IMG/VR virus record: IMGVR_UViG_3300028563_000002
Location: 1-38,990 of that record
Strand: one strand, 5' to 3'
DNA: 38,990 nucleotides
Source: a virus
Part shown: positions 7,451 to 15,785 of the stretch, in pieces
Layout of the letters: the number at the start of each line of letters is the position of its first letter
Position numbering within the stretch: position 1 is the stretch's first letter
Program-made: the position numbers and the translations under genes
The notes under the pieces: model-generated
What the model saw: only the letters and a program-made list of their open reading frames with translations
What the model was told of the DNA's origin: nothing
Databases searched by the model: none

Positions 7451-8084
7451 CGTGATCGGCGGCATCAAAGGTGGCAGTGGTAAAACCACTATCGCGACCA
7501 ATTTAGCCGTGATGCGTTCAATGAGTAAGAAAGTCTTACTAGTTGATGCTGATGAACAGAAAAGCGCATGGGACTGGTCACAACAAAGAGACGAGTTAGA
7601 TAAGAAAGACAATAAATTATGTCATTCTTTTGTTACTGTTTGCATGTCCGGCAAATCAGTTTATTCCAATTTAATTAAACTAACAGAAAACTATGATGAT
7701 ATTATAGTTGATACTGGCGGTCGAGATACAACTTCTCAGCGTTCTGCTCTGTGTGTTGCAGATAAATTAATCCTTCCTTTCAAGCCTAGTTCGATAGATG
7801 TCTGGACTATGATTCCAGTTAAGGCAATTCTTGATGAATGCGTAAATACCAAACTTAAAGTCTATGCCGTGGTAAGCCAAGCTGACCCTATCGGCAAGGA
7901 CAACAAAGAAGCTATTGAAATCCTAAAGGAATACAAAGATATCACAACAATAGAAACAACCATAGGAAACCGAAAGGCTTTCAGAAATGCAGCTGCCGAA
8001 GGTATGGGTGTGTGGGAAATGGAACCTCAAGATAAAAAAGCGTGCTTAGAGATTCAAACGCTTTACGACTTAATATATAGTTGA
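7443..8084 (+). CDS. parA: ParA-type partition ATPase (type Ib, ParF-like)
   Basis: A 213-residue ATPase for segregation of low-copy plasmids. Residues 9-16 are KGGSGKTT, the deviant Walker A with the signature Lys at position 9; VLLVDADEQ (31-39) is the A' motif and DDIIVDTGG the Walker B region. There is no N-terminal HTH domain, so the protein is of the short ParF/Soj-like type that relies on a separate DNA-binding partner. I start at 7443, after TGGAGGAT, instead of an upstream in-frame ATG at 7410. The RHH gene follows 36 bases downstream, and TATAT iterons flank both starts. Presence of parA in a phage genome points to plasmid-like lysogeny. Confidence 0.92.
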   Translation: MIIVIGGIKGGSGKTTIATNLAVMRSMSKKVLLVDADEQKSAWDWSQQRDELDKKDNKLCHSFVTVCMSGKSVYSNLIKLTENYDDIIVDTGGRDTTSQRSALCVADKLILPFKPSSIDVWTMIPVKAILDECVNTKLKVYAVVSQADPIGKDNKEAIEILKEYKDITTIETTIGNRKAFRNAAAEGMGVWEMEPQDKKACLEIQTLYDLIYS

Positions 8085-8128
8085 TATATTGAATTTATAT
8101 ACGGAATATATGGGGGATATATGGCAGT
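8074..8128 (+). repeat. 11-bp TATAT iteron array B
   Basis: Five units start at 8074, 8085, 8096, 8107 and 8118, every one beginning TATAT and separated by exactly 11 bp. The array runs from the last codons of parA into the start of the RHH gene; the final unit supplies its ATG (TATATG) and the fourth holds the GGGGGA ribosome-binding site. Occupancy would block initiation of the RHH gene, a natural autoregulation design. Confidence 0.82.
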
Positions 8129-8372
8129 GAAGAAAAAAACAAACGCTTCTATGGAAAAATTTATTGAGCAAGGAGCGGCTGTTAAATTAGTAGATGAAAA
8201 AGCTTTTAAAAATGTTTTAATTAGGATTCCATATGGGTTATTATTGGAGCTCGATGAATGGAATACCAGAAAACCTTGGATAAATAGAACTCAATGGATT
8301 GTAGAAGCGATACACGAAAAACTAAAGAGAGATTTGAATGAAGAAAAAGAAGACGTTGGAGGACGAGATTAA
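8121..8372 (+). CDS. Ribbon-helix-helix DNA-binding protein, ParB/ParG-like
   Basis: An 83-residue protein with a flexible polar N-tail (1-30) and a C-terminal ribbon-helix-helix: strand NVLIRIP (about 31-37), helix LLLELDEWNTRKP, turn, helix NRTQWIVEAIHEKLKR. Length and architecture match ParG-class centromere-binding proteins that partner short ParA ATPases. ParG's tail uses an Arg to stimulate its ATPase; this tail has Lys but no Arg, so that detail may differ. It is the obvious candidate to bind the 11-bp TATAT iterons at its own start, at parA and at two distant loci. Confidence 0.82.
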   Translation: MAVKKKTNASMEKFIEQGAAVKLVDEKAFKNVLIRIPYGLLLELDEWNTRKPWINRTQWIVEAIHEKLKRDLNEEKEDVGGRD

Positions 8373-8646
8373 TGAATTCCTCGAATATTGGGACGCCGAC
8401 CAAATGTGTGCTTTTTTGCGTGATATTATCCCTCTTTTTGAATTATACGATGTCGAAGACGAAGACGACTGGGTCGCCGATGCTGTGGGTAAAGAGAACG
8501 AAAGAAACATACGACTCATCCGTACAGTTTATTTAGTTTCTAGAATAGCAGAATTTCATGCAGGAAAGCTATGCGGTGTCAAAATCAACTTCAAAGAAAT
8601 CTATCGTAAGATGGAGAAACAAGGGGCTGTAGAAAGTGTCAGGTGA
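8338..8646 (+). CDS. Hypothetical acidic protein (102 aa)
   Basis: Unrecognised. An N-terminal basic patch (MKKKK) is followed by a strongly acidic centre (YDVEDEDDW) and a helical basic C-terminus. It overlaps the end of the RHH gene by 35 bases and the next gene by 11, so it belongs to the partition transcript. It could be a third component of partition or lysogeny control, but nothing in its sequence says so. Confidence 0.55.
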   Translation: MKKKKTLEDEINEFLEYWDADQMCAFLRDIIPLFELYDVEDEDDWVADAVGKENERNIRLIRTVYLVSRIAEFHAGKLCGVKINFKEIYRKMEKQGAVESVR

Positions 8647-8935
8647 ATGCGAAAAATGCGGAGAACATGCCCTTGAATGCACTTGTGGATCATTTTGCCG
8701 ACGTCAACAAAATGATCTACACCATCACCACAAGCAGATAAATATGGAAATTCTTCCATTGGAAGACTGTTTAGAACCACCTGCAGAACAGATTCCTGTC
8801 AGATGGGTAAATGTCCGTGGAAGAAAAGAACACGAAGCTTTGATCAAAGACGCAACCAAATGTAAAGAACTTGGATTAGATCAGGTGTACGAGACTATCG
8901 TATACCTGAAACGTTGGGGTAATTGGTTAAGCTAA
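8636..8935 (+). CDS. Zinc-binding hypothetical protein (99 aa), GTG start
   Basis: The first 20 residues contain CEKCGEHALECTCGSFC, a knot of five cysteines, followed by a HHHH run, so metal binding is likely. The remainder is an ordinary soluble domain (VRGRKEHEALIKDATKCKEL). The GTG start overlaps the preceding stop. Its end overlaps the convergent gene at 8927 by nine bases. Function unknown. Confidence 0.55.
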   Translation: MSGECEKCGEHALECTCGSFCRRQQNDLHHHHKQINMEILPLEDCLEPPAEQIPVRWVNVRGRKEHEALIKDATKCKELGLDQVYETIVYLKRWGNWLS

Positions 8936-9478
8936 AAGAATCTTGGTTTGTTTCTGTCCGTCTGGTGAACCCATCAAGAAATCTCCTCGATAAAGTTTAT
9001 TCTCCACCCAATTTCCTTCTTCATCCTTTGTAAAACCAAAATATTCAAGCTGTAGATTTTCCCATCGCTTAATCATTTCAACGCGACTCTGATCGAATAA
9101 ATCAGGGCTCATCAAAATATTCATCATTTGCGATCTATGTGGTAATTCCCAACAAAAGTAAACGTCTGCATTAGGATAGATGTGAAAGCACATCATGTCT
9201 TGTTCTGGATAAGGACGATACTTTGTTATCTTACGGATTCGAACGAGTCCACGCTTAAGCATAAGGTCATATTTCTCATAAATGGCTAAGTAAAATGCTT
9301 TACCCTCCATTTCTTTTGTGCCTTGTTCGATAGCTTCGTTGATATCTTTCACTAAATCTTTGGTGATTTCGTGATTAACATCCCCAATTACTACCCCTCT
9401 TTCCCCGTTCATCTGAGCGTCTCTATAAATAGACCCTACCGTTTGGCGCGTCGGGTCTATTTTTGATTGATGTTCCAT
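8927..9478 (-). CDS. Hypothetical protein (183 aa), leftward
   Basis: Unrecognised. A mixed alpha/beta soluble protein with no signal peptide. Segments such as YEKYDLMLKRGLVRIRKITKYRPYP and CFHIYPNADVYFCWELPHRSQMM look like a folded domain. It starts inside the end of the upstream zinc protein gene with GAGAAGG as ribosome-binding site, so both are on one leftward transcript placed between the partition and capsid modules. Confidence 0.6.
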   Translation of the reverse strand: MEHQSKIDPTRQTVGSIYRDAQMNGERGVVIGDVNHEITKDLVKDINEAIEQGTKEMEGKAFYLAIYEKYDLMLKRGLVRIRKITKYRPYPEQDMMCFHIYPNADVYFCWELPHRSQMMNILMSPDLFDQSRVEMIKRWENLQLEYFGFTKDEEGNWVENKLYRGDFLMGSPDGQKQTKILLA

Positions 9479-9780
9479 TTACCTTCTCCTCCGGCTTTCC
9501 AGGAATTTGTTGCACACGCTTTCCTGGTCCAATAATTTTTGATCTTTTCTTTGTGTCCCTTTTCGGCACATTCGCATGAACAAAAAACTGTTCGTTGACG
9601 TTTCTTCTGGTTTTCTAGTCGAATAACTTCTTTTCCACATGTCCGGCAAAGCAGTGGTTTTGGCGTTCGCTTTTCCGTCGATTTTTCTAGCTTTATCCGA
9701 TAAACACAGTGATAACAAAATTTCTGATTATTTATAAAATCGGTAACTAACCGATCAATTTTGCAACTATCACAAATCAT
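9457..9780 (-). CDS. Zinc-finger protein (107 aa), leftward
   Basis: Starting at the ATG at 9780 (GTGAGG just upstream, and a promoter 13-50 bases upstream), the protein reads MICDSCKIDR. It has two Cys modules: CDSC with CYHC near residues 3-24, and CRTC with CSCEC near 46-71. The arrangement resembles the protein at 37599, suggesting related treble-clef or HNH-like zinc folds without a visible catalytic His. An upstream in-frame ATG at 9900 would run through the promoter and is rejected. Confidence 0.6.
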   Translation of the reverse strand: MICDSCKIDRLVTDFINNQKFCYHCVYRIKLEKSTEKRTPKPLLCRTCGKEVIRLENQKKRQRTVFCSCECAEKGHKEKIKNYWTRKACATNSWKAGGEGKWNINQK

Positions 9781-9792
9781 AAACCTCACTTT

Positions 9793-9831
9793 TGTTTGAC
9801 TTATAATATTTTTATTACACAAAGTCAAACA
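9793..9831 (-). promoter_or_regulatory. Leftward promoter inside an inverted repeat
   Basis: On the minus strand TTGACT (9823-9828), a 17-bp spacer and TATAAG (9800-9805) form a near-consensus sigma70-type promoter ending 20 bp before the zinc-protein ATG at 9780. The promoter is framed by a perfect 8-bp inverted repeat, TGTTTGAC (9793-9800) and GTCAAACA (9824-9831), which looks like an operator. Confidence 0.7.
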
Positions 9832-9912
9832 TAAGGGCGTACAAAAGGCGGATAAGCCCTCCGTCACGGCGTAATGTGGGCCTAGCCGACCACCAAACAA
9901 AGAGGAAATTCA

Positions 9913-10680
9913 ATGACTGAGATTCAAAACCAAAACAGCGAAGTCCAAGAGGTAGCGCCTCAGGTAGAAACCCAAGTCAATGAAGTGAAAGAGACACAGC
10001 AACATCAAGAGCCGGTAACAAATCAGCACTTGAAGGCGATGCGTCTTAAGAATGCCGAACTCGAAAGAGAACTAAAGCAACTACGAGAAGCTCAGATGCA
10101 GATTATGCAAGCACAACTTGCCAATAGTCAGCAGCCTGTGCGTCAAGAGGTTGATGAGTTTGATAAGATCGGTGATGAAGAGTTCATTCCTTTAGGTAAG
10201 GTGAAGAAGCTAGCTGAGAAAAATACTCAGAAGGTGCTCAAAAACGCCGAAGAACTCGTACGCCAAGAAGTGCAAAAAGCATTTCATAAGCAACATCAAG
10301 ATCAATTCATGGACCGCTTGAATCGTCAGTACGCTGACTTCTCCGAGATCGTCAATCCTGAAACTTTATCAATTTTGGAAGAAAAGGAACCGGAGTTGGC
10401 GGCGACGATTGCGGATTTAAAAGACCCGTATAAGATCGGAGTCCAAAGCTACAAATACATCAAAGCGATGGGGCTTACCCAATCGGCAACGGAGCAGAGA
10501 AGAGAGAAGGAAGTAGACAAAGCGATTGCTAAGTCAGAGAAGGCGGTAACGTCTCCTATGGCTTACGATAAGCGGCCTATTGCCCAAGCTTTCAAGCTCA
10601 CCGATGCCATGAAGAAAGACCTTTATCGTGAAATGCATGGATATGCAGCACTCGCTAGCTCGGTTCCCGAAATGACCTAG
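9913..10680 (+). CDS. Scaffolding protein (putative)
   Basis: A 255-residue, highly charged, Gln/Glu/Lys-rich helical protein directly upstream of the major capsid gene, the usual place for a scaffold that guides procapsid assembly. It has a coiled coil at about residues 40-75 (LKNAELERELKQLREAQMQ) and a basic, helical C-terminus, where scaffolds normally contact the coat. AGAGGAA precedes the ATG. The assignment rests on composition and position. Confidence 0.72.
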   Translation: MTEIQNQNSEVQEVAPQVETQVNEVKETQQHQEPVTNQHLKAMRLKNAELERELKQLREAQMQIMQAQLANSQQPVRQEVDEFDKIGDEEFIPLGKVKKLAEKNTQKVLKNAEELVRQEVQKAFHKQHQDQFMDRLNRQYADFSEIVNPETLSILEEKEPELAATIADLKDPYKIGVQSYKYIKAMGLTQSATEQRREKEVDKAIAKSEKAVTSPMAYDKRPIAQAFKLTDAMKKDLYREMHGYAALASSVPEMT

Positions 10681-10698
10681 TAGGTCAAAGGGAACAAT

Positions 10699-11646
10699 AT
10701 GACAGTATCAATTGCTTCGTTGCCTCCGCAAATTCAACAGCGGTACAACGCAAAATTGCTGTCAACTCCAGAGCACAACTTAATTCACCAGTTGTTTGCT
10801 ACACCAGTAGAGTTGCCAGACAATCAAGGCTTCATTGATCGTCAGTCACGATATGACAGGCTTGACCTGTTTGAAGTGCCTCTCGACGATGGCCAAAACA
10901 ACCCACCACCACAACAGCTTAATCGCGTTGACGTGGACTGCCGTGTACGCGTCTATGCGACTTATATCGTATTGACTCGTCAGGTCACGATCACAAACGA
11001 AGACCCTGTGCTTAATTCTGCCGCGGCTCGCTTGGGACAATCCCTCCGAGAAACGCAAGATGCCCTTCAGAGAGATAACCTGGAGTCGTCTGCAAGCATA
11101 ATTAACTGCGTAGGTGGTACTAACGGCGATATTCCTACTGAGATGACTATCTCAGACGTGGATGACGTCTTCACAGTACTTCAGAATAACTCTGGAGAGT
11201 ACATCACGAACATCGTGGAAGCGGAATTGCGCTTTGGCACAAGTCCGATTGGGGACGCCTACGGGTGCATGTTGACCACACGAATGATTCCAGTGCTGTA
11301 CAACATGACTGGTTTTATCAAGAAATTCCAATATCCAAACATCTCACAAACGTTGAGCGTCGAGATCGGCGGAGCGAATAACGTGCGCTTCTTTGCTTCT
11401 GAGCAAGGTTCTGTCACTCCAAATGCTTCTATGCTTGGAAATGACATTGCTAACTGCTTTGTTTCTGCAAAAGAAGCCTACAAAGTTGTGTGGCAAGCAG
11501 GTGGTAAAGCTCGCTTTATCTATCTACCTCCTGGATATAACAACGACCCATGTATGCTTCGTCATACTGCTGGTTGCTCGTTCTACCAAGGGCAGTGCAT
11601 CACCAACGACCTCTGGATTCAAAACCTACGCTCAACAGGTATTTAA
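10699..11646 (+). CDS. Major capsid protein
   Basis: A 315-residue protein between the scaffold and head-completion genes. It looks like an N4-gp56-type/HK97-fold coat protein: an N-terminal arm with PPQIQQRYNAKLLSTPEHN, a segment DVDCRVRVYATYIVLTRQVTITNEDP, the helix LGQSLRETQDALQRDNLES, a DVDDVFTVLQNN spine, and a C-terminal beta section. AAGGGAA seven bases before the ATG supports the start. Family placement is by pattern memory, the role by synteny. Confidence 0.82.
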   Translation: MTVSIASLPPQIQQRYNAKLLSTPEHNLIHQLFATPVELPDNQGFIDRQSRYDRLDLFEVPLDDGQNNPPPQQLNRVDVDCRVRVYATYIVLTRQVTITNEDPVLNSAAARLGQSLRETQDALQRDNLESSASIINCVGGTNGDIPTEMTISDVDDVFTVLQNNSGEYITNIVEAELRFGTSPIGDAYGCMLTTRMIPVLYNMTGFIKKFQYPNISQTLSVEIGGANNVRFFASEQGSVTPNASMLGNDIANCFVSAKEAYKVVWQAGGKARFIYLPPGYNNDPCMLRHTAGCSFYQGQCITNDLWIQNLRSTGI

Positions 11647-11656
11647 GGAGGTCAAT

Positions 11657-12733
11657 ATGGCATTACCATTTTCATTTATTGGGAAGTGGGATTACACAAA
11701 TCCTGCAACTCCCGTAGCCGTCAACATTCCAATGACGGATAGACCTGATTGGGTGATTGTAAAAAACTTAACCAATTGGGGCGACACAACAGCCGTTTCG
11801 AGTATTGAATCTGAATGGTTCAGCTCTATGGCTCAAGGGTCGTATATTTCTCAAGATCAGACTGTTACAACTAACGCTCTTGCTTCTAATACAGGCACTA
11901 GTGGAGGTTTTACATTCGTAGATCAAACGAATCCTCCTACCTTTACGAGAGTCTCCATGACAGCAGTCAATGGTTCGACTTTCGTTGTTTCCACAGCAAA
12001 CACAACTGGCATCAATGTAGGCGATTTAGTTCGTCTCATCAACGTCGTTGGTGCTTTGGAATTAAGCGGATTCTTGTTCCAAGTGACCGCTGTTAGTGCA
12101 GGGGTAAGTATTACTCTAGGCTACGCTGCTACAGCAGCCACAGCTAAAGGTTCTACTTATGGCAATGGTACAACTGGATTCTTACAAAAAGTCTACCCAG
12201 GCTTTATGTATCCAGGATTGAGACAGGTGATGTTTATCACCCAAGCAACTCAAGCTAAAGTCTATTTTGCTCGTCAAAACGACTTTACTCCTGGTGAGAT
12301 GGTTGATTTCCAAATTCCTGCTCCATACGGGATGATCCAGCTAAGTAACCTTACTGGAAACGCTACAAGCGTTTACGGTGTCAACAAAGCTGGACCAGCA
12401 AGAGTTCTGGTTGTGACAAACACAGCGACAGAATCATCTATCACTATTGACTACGATACAACTGGCTTTACTGCCTTTACGTATCCGTCTTCAGCAAATT
12501 TTGCTGGTGGAGCATCCCCCCCAACTTGTTTCCCTGCTGGCTCAGGAATCGTGCCTCTTAACGGAAGCGCGACAATTCCTCAAAGTCCTCCAGGAACCAA
12601 TTTGCAGGATTCTTTTGATAATCGTGCTCAATACGTGATGAACCTCGGTCTTAATGTGGTAGGGCCTGCCTCTGCTCACATGGTCGTCATGGCATTTAAA
12701 GCCGATTTTAATAACGCGATCACCAACGCATAA
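11657..12733 (+). CDS. Virion structural protein, beta-rich (358 aa)
   Basis: Immediately after the coat gene, with a perfect AAGGAGGT before the ATG at 11657; an overlapping upstream start at 11393 is out of frame with the coat gene and rejected. The protein is Thr/Ser/Gly-rich and all-beta, as expected for a head decoration or minor capsid protein made in large amounts. Residues about 95-160 resemble an FCCH-like beta module seen in tail genes here. The C-terminal part (GMIQLSN, CFPAGSGIV, QDSFDNRAQ) is paralogous to the whole protein at 13143. A strong terminator follows. Confidence 0.75.
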   Translation: MALPFSFIGKWDYTNPATPVAVNIPMTDRPDWVIVKNLTNWGDTTAVSSIESEWFSSMAQGSYISQDQTVTTNALASNTGTSGGFTFVDQTNPPTFTRVSMTAVNGSTFVVSTANTTGINVGDLVRLINVVGALELSGFLFQVTAVSAGVSITLGYAATAATAKGSTYGNGTTGFLQKVYPGFMYPGLRQVMFITQATQAKVYFARQNDFTPGEMVDFQIPAPYGMIQLSNLTGNATSVYGVNKAGPARVLVVTNTATESSITIDYDTTGFTAFTYPSSANFAGGASPPTCFPAGSGIVPLNGSATIPQSPPGTNLQDSFDNRAQYVMNLGLNVVGPASAHMVVMAFKADFNNAITNA

Positions 12734-12738
12734 ATAAT

Positions 12739-12770
12739 AGGAGGGGGATAATTTGTCCCCCTCCTTTAAT
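12739..12770 (+). terminator. Strong intrinsic terminator
   Basis: AGGAGGGGG pairs perfectly with CCCCCTCCT around a 9-nt loop, followed by TTTAATT. Placed right after the capsid/decoration pair, it would limit transcription into the connector genes and keep coat genes at higher level. Confidence 0.88.
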
Positions 12771-12783
12771 TAAAGGAAAAACA

Positions 12784-13146
12784 ATGGAAGTTAGAGAATT
12801 AAATAAGAAGCCAAAGAACACATTGCCTGCTGCGGAGCGAGATGAACTCGTTAAAAAAATGCGCAAGGAAGACGATAGAATCGTCACCGGCATGTTCGAA
12901 TTCCTTGATGCTCAAGGCGGATGGCTAGAGTTTGCTTACCGAAAATATCCAGGTGAGCCAATTCAGATGATTAAGATGATTCATGGTGAGATTTGCGATC
13001 TTCCTATGGGGATTGTCAAACATTTGAACAACACCAAGAAAAAAATCAGACGCTATTCGATGGAATTGCCTGCTAGTGGGCAGAGAACTCCTCGTAGCTT
13101 TGAAACAGTATCGAGAGTGAGATTTACCCCAACGAATGTGCTATGA
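12784..13146 (+). CDS. Conserved virion-region protein (120 aa)
   Basis: A charged protein with an N-terminal helix (AAERDELVKKMRKEDDRIV) and a following mixed segment (GEPIQMIKMIHGEICDLPMG) that seems to be a small folded domain; the C-terminus is basic. AAAGGA precedes the ATG. It is coupled to the next gene by ATGA. Its position among head-completion genes suggests a minor head role; the function is not recognised. Confidence 0.65.
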   Translation: MEVRELNKKPKNTLPAAERDELVKKMRKEDDRIVTGMFEFLDAQGGWLEFAYRKYPGEPIQMIKMIHGEICDLPMGIVKHLNNTKKKIRRYSMELPASGQRTPRSFETVSRVRFTPTNVL

Positions 13147-13526
13147 GTGCCCCCTATAATTCAAATTATGGGCCTCCGTTTGGGTCGGACTTCATTCCGA
13201 ACCTGCAATATATAACGAATATTACGCAGTCTGCTCCTGCTATTGTTACTTTTGCCGATAATCATAATTTTACTGTGGCGGAATGGATAAGCTTTCGCAT
13301 TCCTCCTCCTAATGGAATGATTCAGCTTAATAATCAGAAAGCTCAAATATTATCTATTACCCCGACAACTGTAACAATAGCAGTAGACAGTATCAATTTT
13401 TATCCATTTATATATGTGCAAGACCCACAAGTTCCTTGTGTTGCGGTTCCGGCTGGTTCCGGAATAATTCAAGGGACTACTACAGTCACTTTAGAAGATG
13501 CATTTGATAATAGGCCGGTAACATGA
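13143..13526 (+). CDS. Structural protein paralogous to 11657 C-terminus (127 aa)
   Basis: Residues 22-120 align by eye with the last third of the 11657 protein. Both have an ITQ start, then GMIQL-N, a strand-rich centre, VPAGSGI or FPAGSGI, and finally DAFDNRP or DSFDNRA. It therefore looks like a free-standing copy of that domain produced by intragenomic duplication. Start and stop both overlap neighbours by ATGA. A role as adaptor or decoration subunit is an inference. Confidence 0.7.
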   Translation: MSAPYNSNYGPPFGSDFIPNLQYITNITQSAPAIVTFADNHNFTVAEWISFRIPPPNGMIQLNNQKAQILSITPTTVTIAVDSINFYPFIYVQDPQVPCVAVPAGSGIIQGTTTVTLEDAFDNRPVT

Positions 13527-14890
13527 GCACATTTGTACCCACATATCCTTTGTTTCCAACCTTAGCCAACGCAGTCACTAAGACTCGTAAACTGACAGGT
13601 TCGACTAACTCTTTTCAGGTGACGGATTCTTATATTGTTAATCAGATGCACAGTTTCTACGCCTACGATTTACCTGCTAAATTTAGGTCTTTAAAGTTAA
13701 AAGACATCTACACATTTACAACAAATGTCGGACAAGATGTTTACCCTTTTAATAGTGAACTTTATATTACAGTTAATCAACCATGCATGTGTGCTAAAAG
13801 AGAAATTAAACTCTTTAATAATCCATGGTCATTTTACGCAGCTAATTTTAATTGGCAACAATTTACTAATTTCGCTTCAGGTGACGGAAGTACTGGTTCT
13901 CAAACTGGATTAATTACTAACATTACAAATGCCGCAAATGCAGTAGTCACATCCACTGATCATGGTTTAGTTACAGGAACATCAGTCATCCTAAATAATG
14001 TCGGCGGCATGACCGAGGTTAATGGAAATTCGTACACCATTACTGTGATAGATGCTAACGATTTCTTTATAGGGGTAGATTCGACCTCCTTTGGCGCATA
14101 TACTTCAGGTGGCTCTTGGTACTCCTCACCTTATAATGGCTTCACCACAGCCTTCCCATTCATTCCTAGTGTAAACAACGATCCAGGTCCTCAAACCAAT
14201 CGCAACCTTTTCTTTCCGCAAAGCCGAGTACAAAACATTCTTATCACCGCCAACGTTATTGGACCTAACGGAGTGGGACAGACTCAGAACGTAACAGATG
14301 ACGGTCAAGGAAATCTAATTCAAATCTTCCAGACGTCTAACAATGGGAACCAGGAATATGGCTGGACTTATTATAGGCAATACGCTTCTGCGACACCTAC
14401 TCAGCCAGGAAATGCAACAATTAATTATCAGACCGGTGAAATTATCGGTTTAACATTTGCAGAAGCTATTCCTCCTGGAACACCAATTCAAATCCAATAC
14501 AACCCTAAGCAATTTTCGATTCCTTTAGCAATCATGTTCTATCAAAACCAGTTCACGCTGGCCCCAACGCCAGATAAAGGTTACACCGTAGAATTGACTT
14601 GCTATCGTCAACCCATTCAAGCTCTTTTAGCTTCTGATATGGCTGGAAATCCAGAACTTTCAGAATGGTGGGAGATATTGTCCGTCGGGGCTGCTAAGAA
14701 GATATTTGAAGAAAGATTGGATTCAGATGGCGTGATGTTCATCGACAAGATGCTTAAAGAGCGTTACGACATCATCGAAACAAGAACCTATGCTCAGATA
14801 GGTCAAGAAAGAATCTCAACATTATATACCGATCAGCTAACTGAGAATTATGGAAACAGCGGACAGATTTCAAATTTTGGGTCGATATGA
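13523..14890 (+). CDS. Head-to-tail connector / tail structural protein (455 aa)
   Basis: Large beta-rich protein with conserved-looking N-terminal segments (FYAYDLPAKFRSLKLKDIYTF, CAKREIKLFNNPWSFY) I associate with an uncharacterised connector family of podoviruses. An FCCH-like module occupies about residues 128-203 (ITNITNAANAVV ... GGMTEVNG ... GAYTSGG) as an insertion; similar modules occur twice in the 15786 protein. The C-terminal 100 residues are helical (AKKIFEERLDSDGVMFIDK). Coupled on both sides by ATGA. Confidence 0.7.
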   Translation: MSTFVPTYPLFPTLANAVTKTRKLTGSTNSFQVTDSYIVNQMHSFYAYDLPAKFRSLKLKDIYTFTTNVGQDVYPFNSELYITVNQPCMCAKREIKLFNNPWSFYAANFNWQQFTNFASGDGSTGSQTGLITNITNAANAVVTSTDHGLVTGTSVILNNVGGMTEVNGNSYTITVIDANDFFIGVDSTSFGAYTSGGSWYSSPYNGFTTAFPFIPSVNNDPGPQTNRNLFFPQSRVQNILITANVIGPNGVGQTQNVTDDGQGNLIQIFQTSNNGNQEYGWTYYRQYASATPTQPGNATINYQTGEIIGLTFAEAIPPGTPIQIQYNPKQFSIPLAIMFYQNQFTLAPTPDKGYTVELTCYRQPIQALLASDMAGNPELSEWWEILSVGAAKKIFEERLDSDGVMFIDKMLKERYDIIETRTYAQIGQERISTLYTDQLTENYGNSGQISNFGSI

Positions 14891-15012
14891 AACAGAAGAG
14901 TAAACCGCAGAAATTGCCGGATATTAACAAAAAGAAAAAAGTTAAATCACTGCCTAACAAGCCGATTCCTATGGGGGGAGGGCCATTCGTTGGGCGACAT
15001 ACTACAGGGTAA
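14887..15012 (+). CDS. Small basic protein (41 aa)
   Basis: MKQKSKPQKLPDINKKKKVK then a Gly-rich end (MGGGPFVGRHTTG). It is coupled to the connector gene by ATGA, which supports translation. Lys-rich and probably nucleic-acid-associated; no family recognised. Confidence 0.55.
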   Translation: MKQKSKPQKLPDINKKKKVKSLPNKPIPMGGGPFVGRHTTG

Positions 15013-15014
15013 CT

Positions 15015-15152
15015 ATGGCTGTCATTAAGGGAAAAGAAAAGAAGTTGAAAAAACCTCTCTCTCCAGCGAAAGCCCAGATGAGTAAAGAATCTAAAAAGAA
15101 GTTGCGTGACCCTAGGGCTGTGCAACCTATTCCAACAGTCTGTGTGAGTTAA
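15015..15152 (+). CDS. Small Lys-rich protein (45 aa)
   Basis: Begins MAVIKGKEKKLKKPLSPAK and ends PIPTVCVS. It lies two bases after the preceding stop, and its own TAA is followed by AAGGAGG of the next gene. Basic and probably disordered; possibly an internal head protein, but unproved. Confidence 0.5.
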   Translation: MAVIKGKEKKLKKPLSPAKAQMSKESKKKLRDPRAVQPIPTVCVS

Positions 15153-15161
15153 GGAGGAAAA

Positions 15162-15785
15162 ATGCCTATACCGACATACACCCCAGGATACCCACCAGAT
15201 GGGTCATCTTTAGGTCAAACAAAGTCGACGATAAGAAACAACCTAGATGGTACGTTTCAAACGTTAGCGGTTGATCACATAAATAATAATGGTCAGCCAG
15301 GTTCTCAACCTGCCGGATACCATACAATTATACATGAAGTTCCTCAAGCTAGCGTTTCAACAGTAAACGGATATAATCAGGTTTTCTCCGGAGTTCCAGG
15401 CACTTTGATTGTGAATGGTGTGGCAACGCCTAATATCCCATCTAATGGAGATACTCAGCTTTATTCTTTGACTGGAATGGGTGGTCTATCTCAGCTCACA
15501 GGTAATAGCGCTAATGCAAATGGATATCAATGGATTGGAGGGATTTTATTGCAATGGGGAACTGCCACAGGAACAAGCTCTTCAACAAAAGCCGTCACTT
15601 TTTCTCCTGCCTTTCCTAATAACTGCTTCAATGTAAACGCTATTCCTATTCGTGCCGCTTCATCTCCTGGAGCTGATTTTGCTTGTGTAATTGTCACTTC
15701 AAGCGTCACAAAAAACGGATTCACTATAGGTAATATCGGTTCACACACAGTTGCCGGATTTTACTGGTTTGCGATAGGTAATTAA
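15162..15785 (+). CDS. Tail fibre-like protein with gp53-type C-terminal domain
   Basis: A 207-residue protein. Residues about 115-207 follow a pattern well known from tail-fibre tips: NGYQWIGGILLQWGTA, then VTFSPAFPNNCFNV, strand-rich spacing, and a terminal GFYWFAIGN. The N-terminal half is Gly/Ser/Asn-rich and probably attaches to the virion. AAGGAGG ten bases before the ATG is a strong ribosome-binding site. It likely contributes to host recognition or to a tail collar. Confidence 0.72.
   Translation: MPIPTYTPGYPPDGSSLGQTKSTIRNNLDGTFQTLAVDHINNNGQPGSQPAGYHTIIHEVPQASVSTVNGYNQVFSGVPGTLIVNGVATPNIPSNGDTQLYSLTGMGGLSQLTGNSANANGYQWIGGILLQWGTATGTSSSTKAVTFSPAFPNNCFNVNAIPIRAASSPGADFACVIVTSSVTKNGFTIGNIGSHTVAGFYWFAIGN

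Noticed and set aside
11393-11656. Upstream extension of the 11657 structural gene
   Set aside because: It would overlap the major capsid gene by 250 bases out of frame, while a perfect AAGGAGGT precedes 11657.
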